A stretch of DNA of 64,000 nt. Origin: CAMLOF01 sp041913045 (lineage in GTDB: Bacteria; Pseudomonadota; Gammaproteobacteria; Burkholderiales; Burkholderiaceae_C). This document shows positions 19,379-28,231 of this stretch, piece by piece. The stretch lies in assembly GCA_041913045.1 (NCBI GenBank), contig JAYSGB010000020.1:1-64000 (forward strand). Direction: 5' to 3'. Each line of letters opens with the position of its first letter. Positions within the stretch are counted from its first letter, which is position 1. The translations under genes were made by a program, and so were the position numbers. Under the pieces are notes generated by a model, which had not been told where the DNA came from, did not search any database, and saw only the letters and a list, made by a program, of their open reading frames with translations.

Positions 19379-19927
19379 TCAGGTAATGAGCATCAGAGCT
19401 ACTTGAAGAAGAACGATCAAGACCAGCACCGACAGATCCACACCGCCGATCTGCGGAACGATGCGCCGGATGGGACGAAGCAAGGGATCAACAAGTCGCC
19501 CCAAGGTGCCGTGCAGGGATGACATGGGCTGAACCCAAGAAGTCACCGCGTACGCTACTGCCAGAAGCATCAAGCCTTGCAGCACGGTGCGCAACAGGAA
19601 CAGAACGGCCTGCAACGGTAAGGTCACGGTCCACCCAAGGTTGAGCACGCCAGGCAGACGCCCGCCAAACAGCATGTGCAAGACGGCCGAATAGCACAGC
19701 GCCAGCAGCAGGGCAGCCAGGAAGCTGCCCCAATCCAGGTTGGATTGCACCCAACCACGCGGCAGCGTCTTGCGCAGGGGCACAACGATCCAGTCGGTCA
19801 AGGCCATCACGAAAATGCCAGGTTGCTGTGTCATGCGCATACGCCTGGTGTTCATCCACCCCCGCAGCAACGCAGCCCCCACCAAGAAGAAAAACAGGGT
19901 ATCGACAAGAAACAACAGTACACGCAT
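19379..19927 (-). CDS. YggT family membrane protein
   Basis: 182 residues with about five hydrophobic segments (FLVDTLFFFLVGAALLRGW, FLAALLLALCYSAVLHMLF, AVLFLLRTVLQGLMLLAVAYA, LSVLVLIVLLQVALMLIT). Two YggT-type repeats are visible, each ending with a cytoplasmic basic loop; the second carries SWVQPMSSLHGTLGRLVDPLLRPIRRIVPQIGG, the family signature region (quoted in part only as LVDPLLRPIRRIVP). Function is not established; YggT proteins have been linked to osmotic stress and to plastid/cyanobacterial cell division relatives. It lies three bases downstream of rnr on the same strand. Confidence 0.82.
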   Translation of the reverse strand: MRVLLFLVDTLFFFLVGAALLRGWMNTRRMRMTQQPGIFVMALTDWIVVPLRKTLPRGWVQSNLDWGSFLAALLLALCYSAVLHMLFGGRLPGVLNLGWTVTLPLQAVLFLLRTVLQGLMLLAVAYAVTSWVQPMSSLHGTLGRLVDPLLRPIRRIVPQIGGVDLSVLVLIVLLQVALMLIT

Positions 19928-19930
19928 GGA

Positions 19931-22195
19931 TCAACGCTTGCCTTTTCTGGATTTTCCTGCTCCGGAACCCTTACCCGGCGGCCTCGCGCCCCGGCTGCCT
20001 CTTGTGGGTCTCGTCGCACCCGCTGGTTGACGCCCCGGCACAGGGAATGCAGCACCACGAGCCTTCTTACCGCCATTGCGGCGCGCGGAAGCATCGGCGT
20101 CTTCAGACCCAGCCTTGTCTCGCATGGCTCGCATGACAAGATCAGCATCATCCCGGACCAGCCGGAAGTCTATTCGACGGCCGTCCAAATCGACCCGACT
20201 GACCTGGACCCGAACCTTCGATCCCAGCGCGTACCTTATGCCCGTGCGCTCACCACGCAACTCCTGGCGCGCCTCGTCGTAGCGGAAGTACTCCCCTCCC
20301 AACTCGGTGATGTGCACAAGGCCTTCGACATAAAGGCTGTCGAGCGTGACGAACAGACCGAAGGTGGTGGCCGCCGTGACCACACCGCTGTACTCCTCAC
20401 CCAAACGCTCGCGCATGTACTTGCACTTCAACCAGGCCTCCACGTCGCGGCTTGCTTCGTCGGCTCGGCGCTCGTTGGCACTGCAATGCAGGCCTGCAGC
20501 CTGCCAGCCCAATGAGTCGGCAGAGGGTTGGGGCTTGCGCGCCTTGTCAGCCGCGCCCGCACCTCTAGCAGCAAGACGCTTGGCCAGCTTGGCCTGCGCC
20601 TCGCCGGGGGTTGGCAACACCGGGAGCTGATACTTGCCACCGGCAAGCACAGCCTTGATCACCCGATGCACCAGCAAGTCGGGATAGCGCCGGATAGGGC
20701 TGGTGAAATGCGTGTATGCCTCGAAAGCCAGACCGAAGTGCCCCATGTTCTCAGGGGTGTAGATGGCCTGCTGCATCGAACGCAGCAACATCTGGTGGAT
20801 CTGCTGGGCATCGGGGCGGTCCTGCGTGGCGTGCGCGAGTTCCTGAAATTCCGACGGGCGTGGCTCATCGCTCACGTTGTGGTGCACACCGAGCGCCTTG
20901 AGGTACTGCCTCAGGGTTTCCAGCTTTTCAGGGGTGGGACCTTCATGCACCCGGAACAGCCCATGGTGCTTGCTTTGGGAAATGAACTCCGCCGAGCAGA
21001 CGTTGGCCGCGAGCATGGACTCCTCGATCAAGCGGTGCGCCTCGTTGCGGGTGCGCGGCACGATCTTTTCGATACGACCCGACTCATCGCAGACGATTTG
21101 CGTCTCGGTCGTTTCAAAGTCAACTGCGCCACGGCGCTCACGCGCGGCCAGCAAAGCTCGGTACGCGTCGTACAGATTCAGCAGGTGCGGCACCAGTGGC
21201 TTGCGTTGCTGCGCTTCCGGCCCCCGAGTGTTTTGCAGAATGGCCGCCACTTCGGTATACGTGAGGCGACCATGACTGAACATCACTGCCGGGTAGAACT
21301 GGTAGGCGTGGATGTCGCCTTTGGCGGTGATGAGCATGTCGCAAACCATGCACAGGCGCTCCACCTCCGGATTCAACGAGCAAAGCCCATTGGAGAGCTT
21401 TTCGGGCAGCATGGGAATGACCCGGCGCGGGAAGTACACGCTGGTGGCCCGGTCGTAGGCGTCGATGTCAATAGCCGAGCCCGTCTCCACATAATGACTT
21501 ACGTCGGCAATCGCCACCAACAGGCGCCAGCCCTTGCTTCGCCCCACTCTGGCCGGCTCGCAGTACACCGCGTCGTCAAAGTCGCGGGCGTCTTCGCCAT
21601 CAATGGTCACGAGCGGAACGTCTGTCAGATCAACACGCTGACGCTTGTCCGCTGGCCGCACCTTGTCAGGGAGAGCGCGCGACTGCGCCATTGCCGCATC
21701 AGAGAACTCGTGAGGCACGCCGTACTTGCGCACAGCAATCTCGATCTCCATACCGGGGTCGTCGATATCCCCCAGCACCTCTTTGACGCGCCCCACCGGC
21801 TGACCATACAAGGCGGGCCGCTCTGTCAACTCGACCACAACCACCTGCCCGGGCTTTGCTGAGCCCGTTGCGCCCTTGGGAATGAGCACGTCTTGGCCGT
21901 AGCGCTTGTCTTCCGGCGCGACCAGCCACACGCCACCTTCCTGTAACAGCCGACCAATGATGGGGGTGGCTGAGCGCTCGATGATTTCGGTTACCCGCCC
22001 CTCGGGGCGCCCCCTGCGGTCCTGCCTGACGACGCGCGCCTTGACGCGATCCTTGTGCAGCACCGCGCGCATTTCATTGGGCGGGAGGTAGACGTCGGGC
22101 TGACCGTCGTCGCGCAGGATGAAGCCATGTCCATCGCGGTGGCCGGAGACGACCCCCTCAAATTCGGCCAGCAGATTTTGGTATTTTTCTTTCAC
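19931..22195 (-). CDS. rnr: Ribonuclease R
   Basis: 3'-5' exoribonuclease that degrades structured RNA. 754 residues with N-terminal cold-shock-like OB domains (EGVVSGHRDGHGFILRDDGQ), a central RNB catalytic domain (DVPLVTIDGEDARDFDDAV with the metal-binding aspartates, and DVSHYVETGSAIDIDAYDRA), a C-terminal S1 domain (YSGVVTAATTFGLFVTL) and a basic, low-complexity tail ending GKSRKGKR. The start is a GTG at 22195. The tail resembles the lysine/arginine-rich end of other RNase R proteins. It reads divergently from the tRNA-Leu pair. Confidence 0.95.
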   Translation of the reverse strand: MKEKYQNLLAEFEGVVSGHRDGHGFILRDDGQPDVYLPPNEMRAVLHKDRVKARVVRQDRRGRPEGRVTEIIERSATPIIGRLLQEGGVWLVAPEDKRYGQDVLIPKGATGSAKPGQVVVVELTERPALYGQPVGRVKEVLGDIDDPGMEIEIAVRKYGVPHEFSDAAMAQSRALPDKVRPADKRQRVDLTDVPLVTIDGEDARDFDDAVYCEPARVGRSKGWRLLVAIADVSHYVETGSAIDIDAYDRATSVYFPRRVIPMLPEKLSNGLCSLNPEVERLCMVCDMLITAKGDIHAYQFYPAVMFSHGRLTYTEVAAILQNTRGPEAQQRKPLVPHLLNLYDAYRALLAARERRGAVDFETTETQIVCDESGRIEKIVPRTRNEAHRLIEESMLAANVCSAEFISQSKHHGLFRVHEGPTPEKLETLRQYLKALGVHHNVSDEPRPSEFQELAHATQDRPDAQQIHQMLLRSMQQAIYTPENMGHFGLAFEAYTHFTSPIRRYPDLLVHRVIKAVLAGGKYQLPVLPTPGEAQAKLAKRLAARGAGAADKARKPQPSADSLGWQAAGLHCSANERRADEASRDVEAWLKCKYMRERLGEEYSGVVTAATTFGLFVTLDSLYVEGLVHITELGGEYFRYDEARQELRGERTGIRYALGSKVRVQVSRVDLDGRRIDFRLVRDDADLVMRAMRDKAGSEDADASARRNGGKKARGAAFPVPGRQPAGATRPTRGSRGARPPGKGSGAGKSRKGKR

Positions 22196-22225
22196 GCAGT
22201 CTTTCGCACTCTCAAAATTCCATGC

Positions 22226-22231
22226 TAGAAT
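22226..22231 (+). promoter_or_regulatory. Candidate -10 box for first tRNA-Leu
   Basis: TAGAAT 15 bases before the mature tRNA, with a TTTCGC hexamer 18 bases further upstream as a possible -35. The same TGCTAGAAT string precedes the second tRNA-Leu. Confidence 0.5.
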
Positions 22232-22246
22232 AGCAGCTTCTGAGAC

Positions 22247-22331
<85 letters not shown>

Positions 22332-22343
22332 ATCATAAAGAGT

Positions 22344-22380
22344 AAAGCTTGCAGATTTCGGTCCGCAAGCTTTTTTCTTT
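22344..22380 (+). terminator. Intrinsic terminator after tRNA-Leu copy 1
   Basis: A 9-pair stem (AAAGCTTGC at 22344-22352 with GCAAGCTTT at 22365-22373) followed by TTTCTTTT, 13 bases after the tRNA. It ends the first tRNA transcript and shows that the two tRNA genes are separately transcribed. Confidence 0.85.
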
Positions 22381-22441
22381 TGCGGCCTCGAAATTCATTA
22401 CACCGCAAAGCGTCGGCGGAAAAACGCAATAAAAACCGTGC

Positions 22442-22447
22442 TAGAAT
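22442..22447 (+). promoter_or_regulatory. Candidate -10 box for second tRNA-Leu
   Basis: TAGAAT in the same TGCTAGAAT context as for the first copy, 17 bases before the tRNA. Confidence 0.45.
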
Positions 22448-22464
22448 TCAAGGATTCCTGAGAT

Positions 22465-22549
<85 letters not shown>

Positions 22550-22557
22550 AAAAGTTC

Positions 22558-22590
22558 AAAGGCTTGCAGCATTGCAAGCCTTTTTGCTTT
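22558..22590 (+). terminator. Intrinsic terminator after tRNA-Leu copy 2
   Basis: A 10-pair stem (AAAGGCTTGC with GCAAGCCTTT), six-base loop and the tail TTGCTTT, nine bases after the tRNA. On the other strand it could also help end rimO, whose stop is 45 bases away. Confidence 0.85.
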
Positions 22591-22634
22591 TCTGCGGACG
22601 CTATTCGATGAAAGAGGCGCAAAGCGCCCCCTCG

Positions 22635-24032
22635 TCAAACTGGAACACCCACCAGATCGTGCCCCTGTGCCGACACGATGCGCGCCTTCACAAAGTCGCC
22701 CACCTTGTAGGTTTTGCTGATCTTTTCTGGCGGCAGCAGGCGAACGACGCCGTCGATTTCTGGCGCATCTGCATAGCTGCGGCCCACGCCGCCTTTCTTG
22801 CCCAGCCCGCTCGCCTGATCGACCAGCACCTGCATGGTGGCACCCACGCGACGCTCCAGCCGCGCTGCCGACACACGCTCGGCCACGGCCATGAAACGGG
22901 CACGGCGCTCCTCGCGTACTTCATCAGGAACCGCACCGGGGATCTCATTGGCAGCAGCACCTTCCACAGGTGAATAGGCAAAGCACCCTGCCCGGTCGAT
23001 CTGAGCTTCCTCCACGAAGTCCAGCAGGTGCTGGAATTCCTCTTCCGTTTCGCCAGGAAACCCAGCGATGAAGGTGCTGCGCACGACGATGTCAGGACAC
23101 AGCTCGCGCCAGCGCTGAATGCGCTCCAGGTTCTTTTCACCGCTGGCCGGGCGCTTCATGCGACGCAGCACATCCGGATGGCTGTGCTGCAACGGAACAT
23201 CCAGGTAAGGCAGGCACAAACCTTCGTTCATGAGCGGAACGATCTCGTCCACATGCGGATACGGATACACGTAGTGCAGACGCACCCAGGCACCGTGTTC
23301 CCGCGCCAGCTCGCCCAAGGCGCGAACCAGGTCGAACATGCGGGTCTTCACGGGCTTGCCGTCCCAGAAACCGGTGCGGTACTTCACGTCGACGCCGTAG
23401 GCCGAGGTGTCCTGACTCACCACCAGCAACTCCTTCACGCCAGCCTCAAACAGCTTGCGCGCCTCGGTCAGCACGTCGCCCACTGGGCGGCTGACCAGGT
23501 CGCCGCGCATGGACGGGATGATGCAGAAGGTGCAGCGGTGGTTGCAACCTTCGCTGATCTTGAGGTAGGCATAGTGGCGCGGCGTGAGCTTGACGCCCTG
23601 CGGTGGAACCAGATCCACAAACGGATCGTGCGGCTTGGGCAGGTGCTTGTGCACCGCCTCCATCACCTCGTGCGTGGCATGAGGGCCAGTGACTGCCAGC
23701 ACCGACGGGTGCACCTGCTGGACCAGGTTGCCGCCACCCTCGCCTGAGCGCGCTCCCAGACAACCCGTGACGATGACCTTGCCGTTGTCGGCCAGCGCCT
23801 CGCCAATGGTGTCAAGGCTCTCCTTGACGGCGTCGTCAATAAAGCCACAAGTGTTGACGATGACGAGATCGGCACCCTGAAAGGTTTTGCTCGTCTGGTA
23901 GCCCTCAGCGCTGAGTTGCGTGAGGATGAGTTCAGAATCGGTCAGAGCCTTGGGGCAACCAAGGCTGACGAAGCCCACCTTGGGCACGGCGGCACCCGAT
24001 GCGGGCGATTGAGGAGAAAGAATGTCGGTCAT
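22635..24032 (-). CDS. rimO: Ribosomal protein S12 methylthiotransferase RimO
   Basis: Radical-SAM enzyme that methylthiolates the conserved Asp of ribosomal protein S12. 465 residues. The UPF0004 domain carries three cluster cysteines (Cys26 in SLGCPKAL, Cys62 in VNTCGFIDDA, Cys91 in VTGCLGAR); the radical-SAM motif CxxxCxxC is Cys163/167/170 in EGCNHRCTFCIIPSMRG; a C-terminal TRAM domain is seen (VGATMQVLVDQ, GDFVKARIV). It converges on the tRNA-Leu pair. Confidence 0.96.
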   Translation of the reverse strand: MTDILSPQSPASGAAVPKVGFVSLGCPKALTDSELILTQLSAEGYQTSKTFQGADLVIVNTCGFIDDAVKESLDTIGEALADNGKVIVTGCLGARSGEGGGNLVQQVHPSVLAVTGPHATHEVMEAVHKHLPKPHDPFVDLVPPQGVKLTPRHYAYLKISEGCNHRCTFCIIPSMRGDLVSRPVGDVLTEARKLFEAGVKELLVVSQDTSAYGVDVKYRTGFWDGKPVKTRMFDLVRALGELAREHGAWVRLHYVYPYPHVDEIVPLMNEGLCLPYLDVPLQHSHPDVLRRMKRPASGEKNLERIQRWRELCPDIVVRSTFIAGFPGETEEEFQHLLDFVEEAQIDRAGCFAYSPVEGAAANEIPGAVPDEVREERRARFMAVAERVSAARLERRVGATMQVLVDQASGLGKKGGVGRSYADAPEIDGVVRLLPPEKISKTYKVGDFVKARIVSAQGHDLVGVPV

Positions 24033-24084
24033 GGGCCCCGATTGTCTCAGGTCGGGGCCAAACCGTCAGCCAGAGCACGAAGTG

Positions 24085-24579
24085 TCAGCGCTTGACGCCC
24101 ATGGCTTCCAGCATTTTCTCCTGCATCTGCGTGAAGGCAGCCATGCCAGGCACCACAGGCGCCTGCATGCCCATGAACTGCTGCCAAAGCTCTGGCGTCC
24201 AGCCTTTGGCAGGGTCTGCCATGGACTTTTGCAGATCCATGAAAACCTGGAGGTTTTTCTCGAGGTAAGACCCCATGTAGCCTTGCATGGCATGGCCGTA
24301 GAAACGGATGATGTTGGCCAGCATGTTTTCAGAGAACAGCGGCACACCCGCCGTTTCCTCTTCCAGAATGATCTGCAACAGGATGCTGCGCGTCAGGTCA
24401 TCGCCGCTCTTGGCGTCACGCACGACGAAAGGCGTGGCCTTCATCACGAGCGCCTTGATCTCGGCCAACGTGATGTAGGAGGAGGTGTCGGTGTCGTAGA
24501 GGCGGCGGTTGGGGTACTTCTTGATCACGCGAACGGGGGACGGACGCGTGGCCGAGGCATCAGCCTGGTCGTTCTGCAC
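24085..24579 (-). CDS. phaR: Polyhydroxyalkanoate synthesis repressor PhaR
   Basis: DNA-binding repressor of phasin and PHB granule genes that is released on binding PHB. 164 residues. The PHB accumulation regulatory domain begins VRVIKKYPNRRLYDTDTSSY, with a PHB-binding C-terminal part. I chose the GTG at 24579, because GGAG lies eight bases upstream; longer starts would run into the upstream tRNA-Val region. A CTGC-AAG-GCAG palindrome 114 bases upstream may be its own operator. PHB metabolism is also represented by the hydroxybutyrate dehydrogenase at 28.2 kb. Confidence 0.93.
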   Translation of the reverse strand: MQNDQADASATRPSPVRVIKKYPNRRLYDTDTSSYITLAEIKALVMKATPFVVRDAKSGDDLTRSILLQIILEEETAGVPLFSENMLANIIRFYGHAMQGYMGSYLEKNLQVFMDLQKSMADPAKGWTPELWQQFMGMQAPVVPGMAAFTQMQEKMLEAMGVKR

Positions 24580-24692
24580 TGAGCGGACTCCTGTCGAGAA
24601 AGTGGGCGCCAGCATCAAACATGGTGCTGGCAGCATTGTTCTCATTCTAGAAACATTTGCGGCTGGTGCGGCGCAGGATTTACCCTGCCATG

Positions 24693-24703
24693 CTGCAAGG
24701 CAG
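24693..24703. promoter_or_regulatory. Candidate PhaR operator (autoregulation)
   Basis: CTGC-AAG-GCAG, inside the larger palindrome TGCTGCAAGGCAGCA. In Paracoccus denitrificans PhaR binds CTGC-N3/4-GCAG and represses its own gene; the match and its place 114 bases upstream of phaR suggest the same here. It could also be a chance or RNA hairpin. Confidence 0.45.
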
Positions 24704-24715
24704 CATTCAGTAGCG

Positions 24716-24749
24716 AAAAAGCCCTGCTTCCGTGAAGAAAGCAGGGCTT
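24716..24749 (-). terminator. Intrinsic terminator after tRNA-Val
   Basis: On the minus strand an 11-pair stem (AAGCCCTGCTT with AAGCAGGGCTT) with a short loop is followed by TTT after the AAGC arm, seven bases after the tRNA. It separates the tRNA transcript from phaR. Confidence 0.8.
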
Positions 24750-24755
24750 CTGTAT

Positions 24756-24832
24756 TGGTAGGCGCGATTGGACTCGAACCAACGACCCCCACCATGTCAA
24801 GGTGGTGCTCTAACCAGCTGAGCTACGCGCCT
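24756..24832 (-). tRNA. tRNA-Val(GAC)
   Basis: 77 bases with encoded CCA. On the minus strand the acceptor AGGCGCG pairs with CGCGCCT; the D-arm is GCTCAGCTGGTTAGAGC; the anticodon loop CTTGACA gives GAC; the T-arm holds GGTTCGAGTCC. It reads GUC and GUU codons. It lies between relA and phaR, with its own terminator. Confidence 0.95.
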
Positions 24833-24878
24833 GGGTCGGTTGCAAGCCTTGCATTGTAGCACGACTTTTTGAGCTTTT

Positions 24879-27140
24879 TCAACGCCTCCTCACCACTTGC
24901 ACACCAGGTACATCGGACACGGCCGACATGACCCGGGACACACGCATGGCGTCGGGCACTTCGACGGTAAAGGTCATCCAGGCAACACCTTTGACGGATT
25001 GCGTCTGCACCCCGATGACGTTGATCTTCTCGCGAGCGAAAGCATCCGAGATGTCGCGCAGCAAGCCTTGCCGGTCCACGGCTTCGACCGCCACGTCCAC
25101 AGGGTAAAACGCTTGTTCTCCGCCCTTGGGCTTGGCGCCGCTCCACTGCACGTCAATCACCCTGCCCGGCTGCCGTTTGGCCAGATGGGCGAAGTCGGGG
25201 CAATCGGCCCGGTGGATGCTGACGCCCTTGCCCCGCGTGACAAAGCCGCGTATGTCGTCAGGCGGGGCTGGCTTGCAGCACTTGGCCAGCTGGGTCATGA
25301 GGGAGTCAACCCCCACCACCAGCACACTACCCTGCGGCGCACGCTCCTCGGAACGGGCCTTCTTGAGGATGACTTCGTCTGGCGTGGGCGAAGCCTCCAC
25401 GGGGTTGAGCTGCTGCTCGATGGCGCGCAGCGAGAACTCCTCCTTGCCTACCGCCTCGAACATTGCCTGGGGGCTTGCAAACCCCAGAGCCGAAGCGAGG
25501 TCCTCCAGCGCCACGGATGTCTTGCCCTCGCGCTGCAGCAATTTTTCCACTGCCTCACGGCCGCGCACAGCGTTGTCCTGCGCAGCCAAAGCATTGAACC
25601 AGGCGCGCACCTTGCTCTTGGCCCGGTGGCTGACGAGGTAGCCCTGCTCGGGGTTGAGCCAGTCGCGCGTAGGACCGCCCTCCTTGGCCGCGACGATCTC
25701 CACCGTCTGACCATTCTGCAACGCGGTGTTCAGCGGCACCATGGCACCGTCTACACGTGCGCCACGGCAACGGTGGCCCAGGTCGGTGTGCACGGTGTAG
25801 GCAAAGTCCACTGGCGTGGCGCCGCGGGGCAGCTCCACGATGGCAGCATTGGGTGTCAACACGTAGATGCAGTCGTCAAACAGGTCTTGCGCAGCACCGC
25901 CCAGGTCGCGCTGCCACGCCAGCAGTTGGCGCAGCACGGCGATCTTGGCGTCGTACTCGGAGCCCGCAGTAACGCCCGCATAACCCTTGCTGCCCGCCTC
26001 TTTGTATGCCCAGTGGGCGGCCACGCCATGCTCTGCATGATCGTGCATGGCCTGGGTGCGGATCTGGATCTCGAACGCGCGCCCCTGCGCATCCCGAACG
26101 ACGGTGTGCAGCGACTGGTAGCCGTTCGGCTTGGGTTTGGCGATGTAGTCGTCAAACTCCTCTGGAACGGGGTTGAAATGCGCATGAACGTAGGCCAGCA
26201 CACGGTAGCAATCATCAACTTCGGGCACGACGACACGCAATGCGCGGATGTCGAAGACCTGCTCAAAGTCCAGCGATTTGCCCCGCATCTTCTTGATGAT
26301 GCTGTAGATGTGCTTGGGCCGCCCCTGGACGGACGCCTCGACACCCTGTGTGCGCAGCGCCTCCTCAAGCCCCAGGCGGACCTGCTCGACGTGGCTCTCG
26401 CGCTCGACGCGCTTCTCGTCGAGCAGGCGCGCGATCTGCTTGTAGGTGTCTGGCTCCAGGAACCGGAAGGACAGGTCTTCCATTTCCCATTTGACCTGCC
26501 AGATGCCCAAGCGGTTGGCCAGCGGTGCGAAGATGTGCAAGGACTCGCTGGCCAATCCTTCATCTGGCAGCGTCTTGGAAGCGGCGTGGTAGCGCAGCGT
26601 CTGCAGGCGTGACGCCAGCCGCAGGAGAACAACGCGCAGATCGCGCGAGAACGCCAGCAACATCTTGCGGACGTTTTCCGTCTGGCTGGCGTCCAGTTCG
26701 GACGCAGGCGTCTTTGCGGAAACGACCGACAAGCCCGTTTGCTCTTGCAAGACCTGCCGCTGGGCACGAACCTGCGCTGCCTTCAGGCGAGCCTGGCGCT
26801 GCAACTGGACCAGCTTGGTGGTTTCCACGGCAACGGTGGCGTAGTCGTTGCCAAAAGCCTTGGCAATGACTTCCTGCGGCCGATTGAGGTGTTGGCAGGC
26901 ATAGACGAGGTAGGCGCAGGCCTGCATGTCCGTGCCGCCCCCCATGAGCGCGAGGATACCGGCCACGGCATCTGCATGGGCCAGGGTGTTCTCACCACTG
27001 TCCAGAGTTTCTCCGGCGAGCAGTGGCTCTGCAAAGGCGCGTGCACGCGTCAATGCGGCGTGACCTGCACCCGGCTGGCCAGACAGTGCCGTGGCAATGG
27101 CCGTGCGGCTTTCGTTGGATTCGCGGACTTCGACGTTCAT
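24879..27140 (-). CDS. relA: GTP pyrophosphokinase RelA
   Basis: Ribosome-associated (p)ppGpp synthetase of the stringent response. 753 residues (744 in E. coli). The N-terminal hydrolase domain is degenerate: the HD pair is missing where ENTLAHADAVAGILALMGG stands. The synthetase domain (about 230-370) has RPKHIYSIIKKM and EFDDYIAKPKPNGYQSLHT at 328; the EFDD acidic form is that of monofunctional RelA, not the RFKD of bifunctional Rel/SpoT. TGS (about 423-485) and C-terminal ACT domains follow. The start overlaps the upstream hydrolase stop by four bases. Confidence 0.95.
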   Translation of the reverse strand: MNVEVRESNESRTAIATALSGQPGAGHAALTRARAFAEPLLAGETLDSGENTLAHADAVAGILALMGGGTDMQACAYLVYACQHLNRPQEVIAKAFGNDYATVAVETTKLVQLQRQARLKAAQVRAQRQVLQEQTGLSVVSAKTPASELDASQTENVRKMLLAFSRDLRVVLLRLASRLQTLRYHAASKTLPDEGLASESLHIFAPLANRLGIWQVKWEMEDLSFRFLEPDTYKQIARLLDEKRVERESHVEQVRLGLEEALRTQGVEASVQGRPKHIYSIIKKMRGKSLDFEQVFDIRALRVVVPEVDDCYRVLAYVHAHFNPVPEEFDDYIAKPKPNGYQSLHTVVRDAQGRAFEIQIRTQAMHDHAEHGVAAHWAYKEAGSKGYAGVTAGSEYDAKIAVLRQLLAWQRDLGGAAQDLFDDCIYVLTPNAAIVELPRGATPVDFAYTVHTDLGHRCRGARVDGAMVPLNTALQNGQTVEIVAAKEGGPTRDWLNPEQGYLVSHRAKSKVRAWFNALAAQDNAVRGREAVEKLLQREGKTSVALEDLASALGFASPQAMFEAVGKEEFSLRAIEQQLNPVEASPTPDEVILKKARSEERAPQGSVLVVGVDSLMTQLAKCCKPAPPDDIRGFVTRGKGVSIHRADCPDFAHLAKRQPGRVIDVQWSGAKPKGGEQAFYPVDVAVEAVDRQGLLRDISDAFAREKINVIGVQTQSVKGVAWMTFTVEVPDAMRVSRVMSAVSDVPGVQVVRRR

Positions 27141-28078
27141 GGCGATAGCAGGAAATCTCGCACCGTGGTCACCTGGTTGGCGGCCACGAGCGTGGGTGCA
27201 TGCCCGACACCGCCGAACTCAACACAGCACGCCATGGGGCCACGCTCGGTCATGGCCTGGGCAGTGGCTGGAGACAAGAGGTCTGAGTCTGCACCACGCA
27301 ACAGCAGGGTGCGAGCAGTGATCGCGTCGTACATCTGCCAGAGCATGGCCTCGCCGTCGCGCGCAGCCTGCTGCGCAGCCTTCGGGTCGGCCGACAGCAT
27401 GGCTCGGAACGGCACTGCAATGGCTGGGTCGTAGTGCAACGTCCACCCCTCTTGCAAGGGGCGCAGCATGGGGCGCGAAAGCGCCAGCCACTGCTCCGGG
27501 GTGTGCGGTCCAAACCCTTGTGAAACGGCCCACATGGCATCTGCCGCCGCCTGTTCGGTGGGGTACACGGGCTGCACGCCCAGGTAGGTGCCAATACGCT
27601 GCAAGGCCTCCCATTGGATCACCGGGCCAACATCGTTGAGCACCAGCCTCGAAATGCCCATGGCTGGCTGCGAAGCCAGCGTGATGCCAATGAGTCCACC
27701 CATGCTGGTGCCCACCCAGTCGATGCGCAGAGCGGCGCCATTGTCGCCACGCGCGGCAGCATGGCGTTCGCGCAGGTGCGCCAGCAGCACGGCCAAGTCG
27801 GTCGCGTAAGTGGGAATCTGGTAGGCCATAGGATCGGCCAACCAATCACTGTGGCCACGGCCTGCAACGTCCACGCACACCACGCAGGCGTGAGGCGCCA
27901 GCGCCTGCGCCAAAACGTCGAAATCGCGCGACTGGCGGCTGAGGCCATGCACGCAGACCACCACGTGCCCGGGGCATGCCTCGCTGGTGGCATTCCACTC
28001 CCACCAGGCAATGCGGCGTTCCTCGCTGTTGCGCCCCCTGGGACCGGGCACGTCTAGGTAGTGCAATACGGGTTCCAT
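27137..28078 (-). CDS. Alpha/beta hydrolase fold protein
   Basis: 313 residues. The nucleophile elbow is WVGTSMGGLIG (Ser in GTSMGG); the oxyanion region is VCVHGLSRQSRDFDVLAQAL; an Asp in the LLRGADSDLLSP block and a His in FGGVGHAPTL complete a plausible Ser-Asp-His triad. The substrate is unknown; esterases, lactonases and C-C hydrolases share this layout. The last codons overlap the relA ATG (ATGA), so it is the upstream partner of relA. The start ATG at 28078 has a GGGAACAGAGAG purine stretch upstream. Confidence 0.85.
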   Translation of the reverse strand: MEPVLHYLDVPGPRGRNSEERRIAWWEWNATSEACPGHVVVCVHGLSRQSRDFDVLAQALAPHACVVCVDVAGRGHSDWLADPMAYQIPTYATDLAVLLAHLRERHAAARGDNGAALRIDWVGTSMGGLIGITLASQPAMGISRLVLNDVGPVIQWEALQRIGTYLGVQPVYPTEQAAADAMWAVSQGFGPHTPEQWLALSRPMLRPLQEGWTLHYDPAIAVPFRAMLSADPKAAQQAARDGEAMLWQMYDAITARTLLLRGADSDLLSPATAQAMTERGPMACCVEFGGVGHAPTLVAANQVTTVRDFLLSP

Positions 28079-28231
28079 CTCTCTGTTCCCTTCGGAAGCG
28101 GGCCATTCGGCGCTCTGGGCTTCCGTGATAATGGCCGCCAAAGCCTCGCGGGGAAATTGAGTTTTCCGCGAACTGGCCATGCGGCTGGTGCTTGCTGTGA
28201 TCGTAATGGAAACGCCAACGGAGAATCCAAC

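Noticed and set aside
24580..24795. Upstream starts for phaR
   Set aside because: They would translate through the tRNA-Val region or its terminator; the GTG at 24579 has a good ribosome site and fits the family start.
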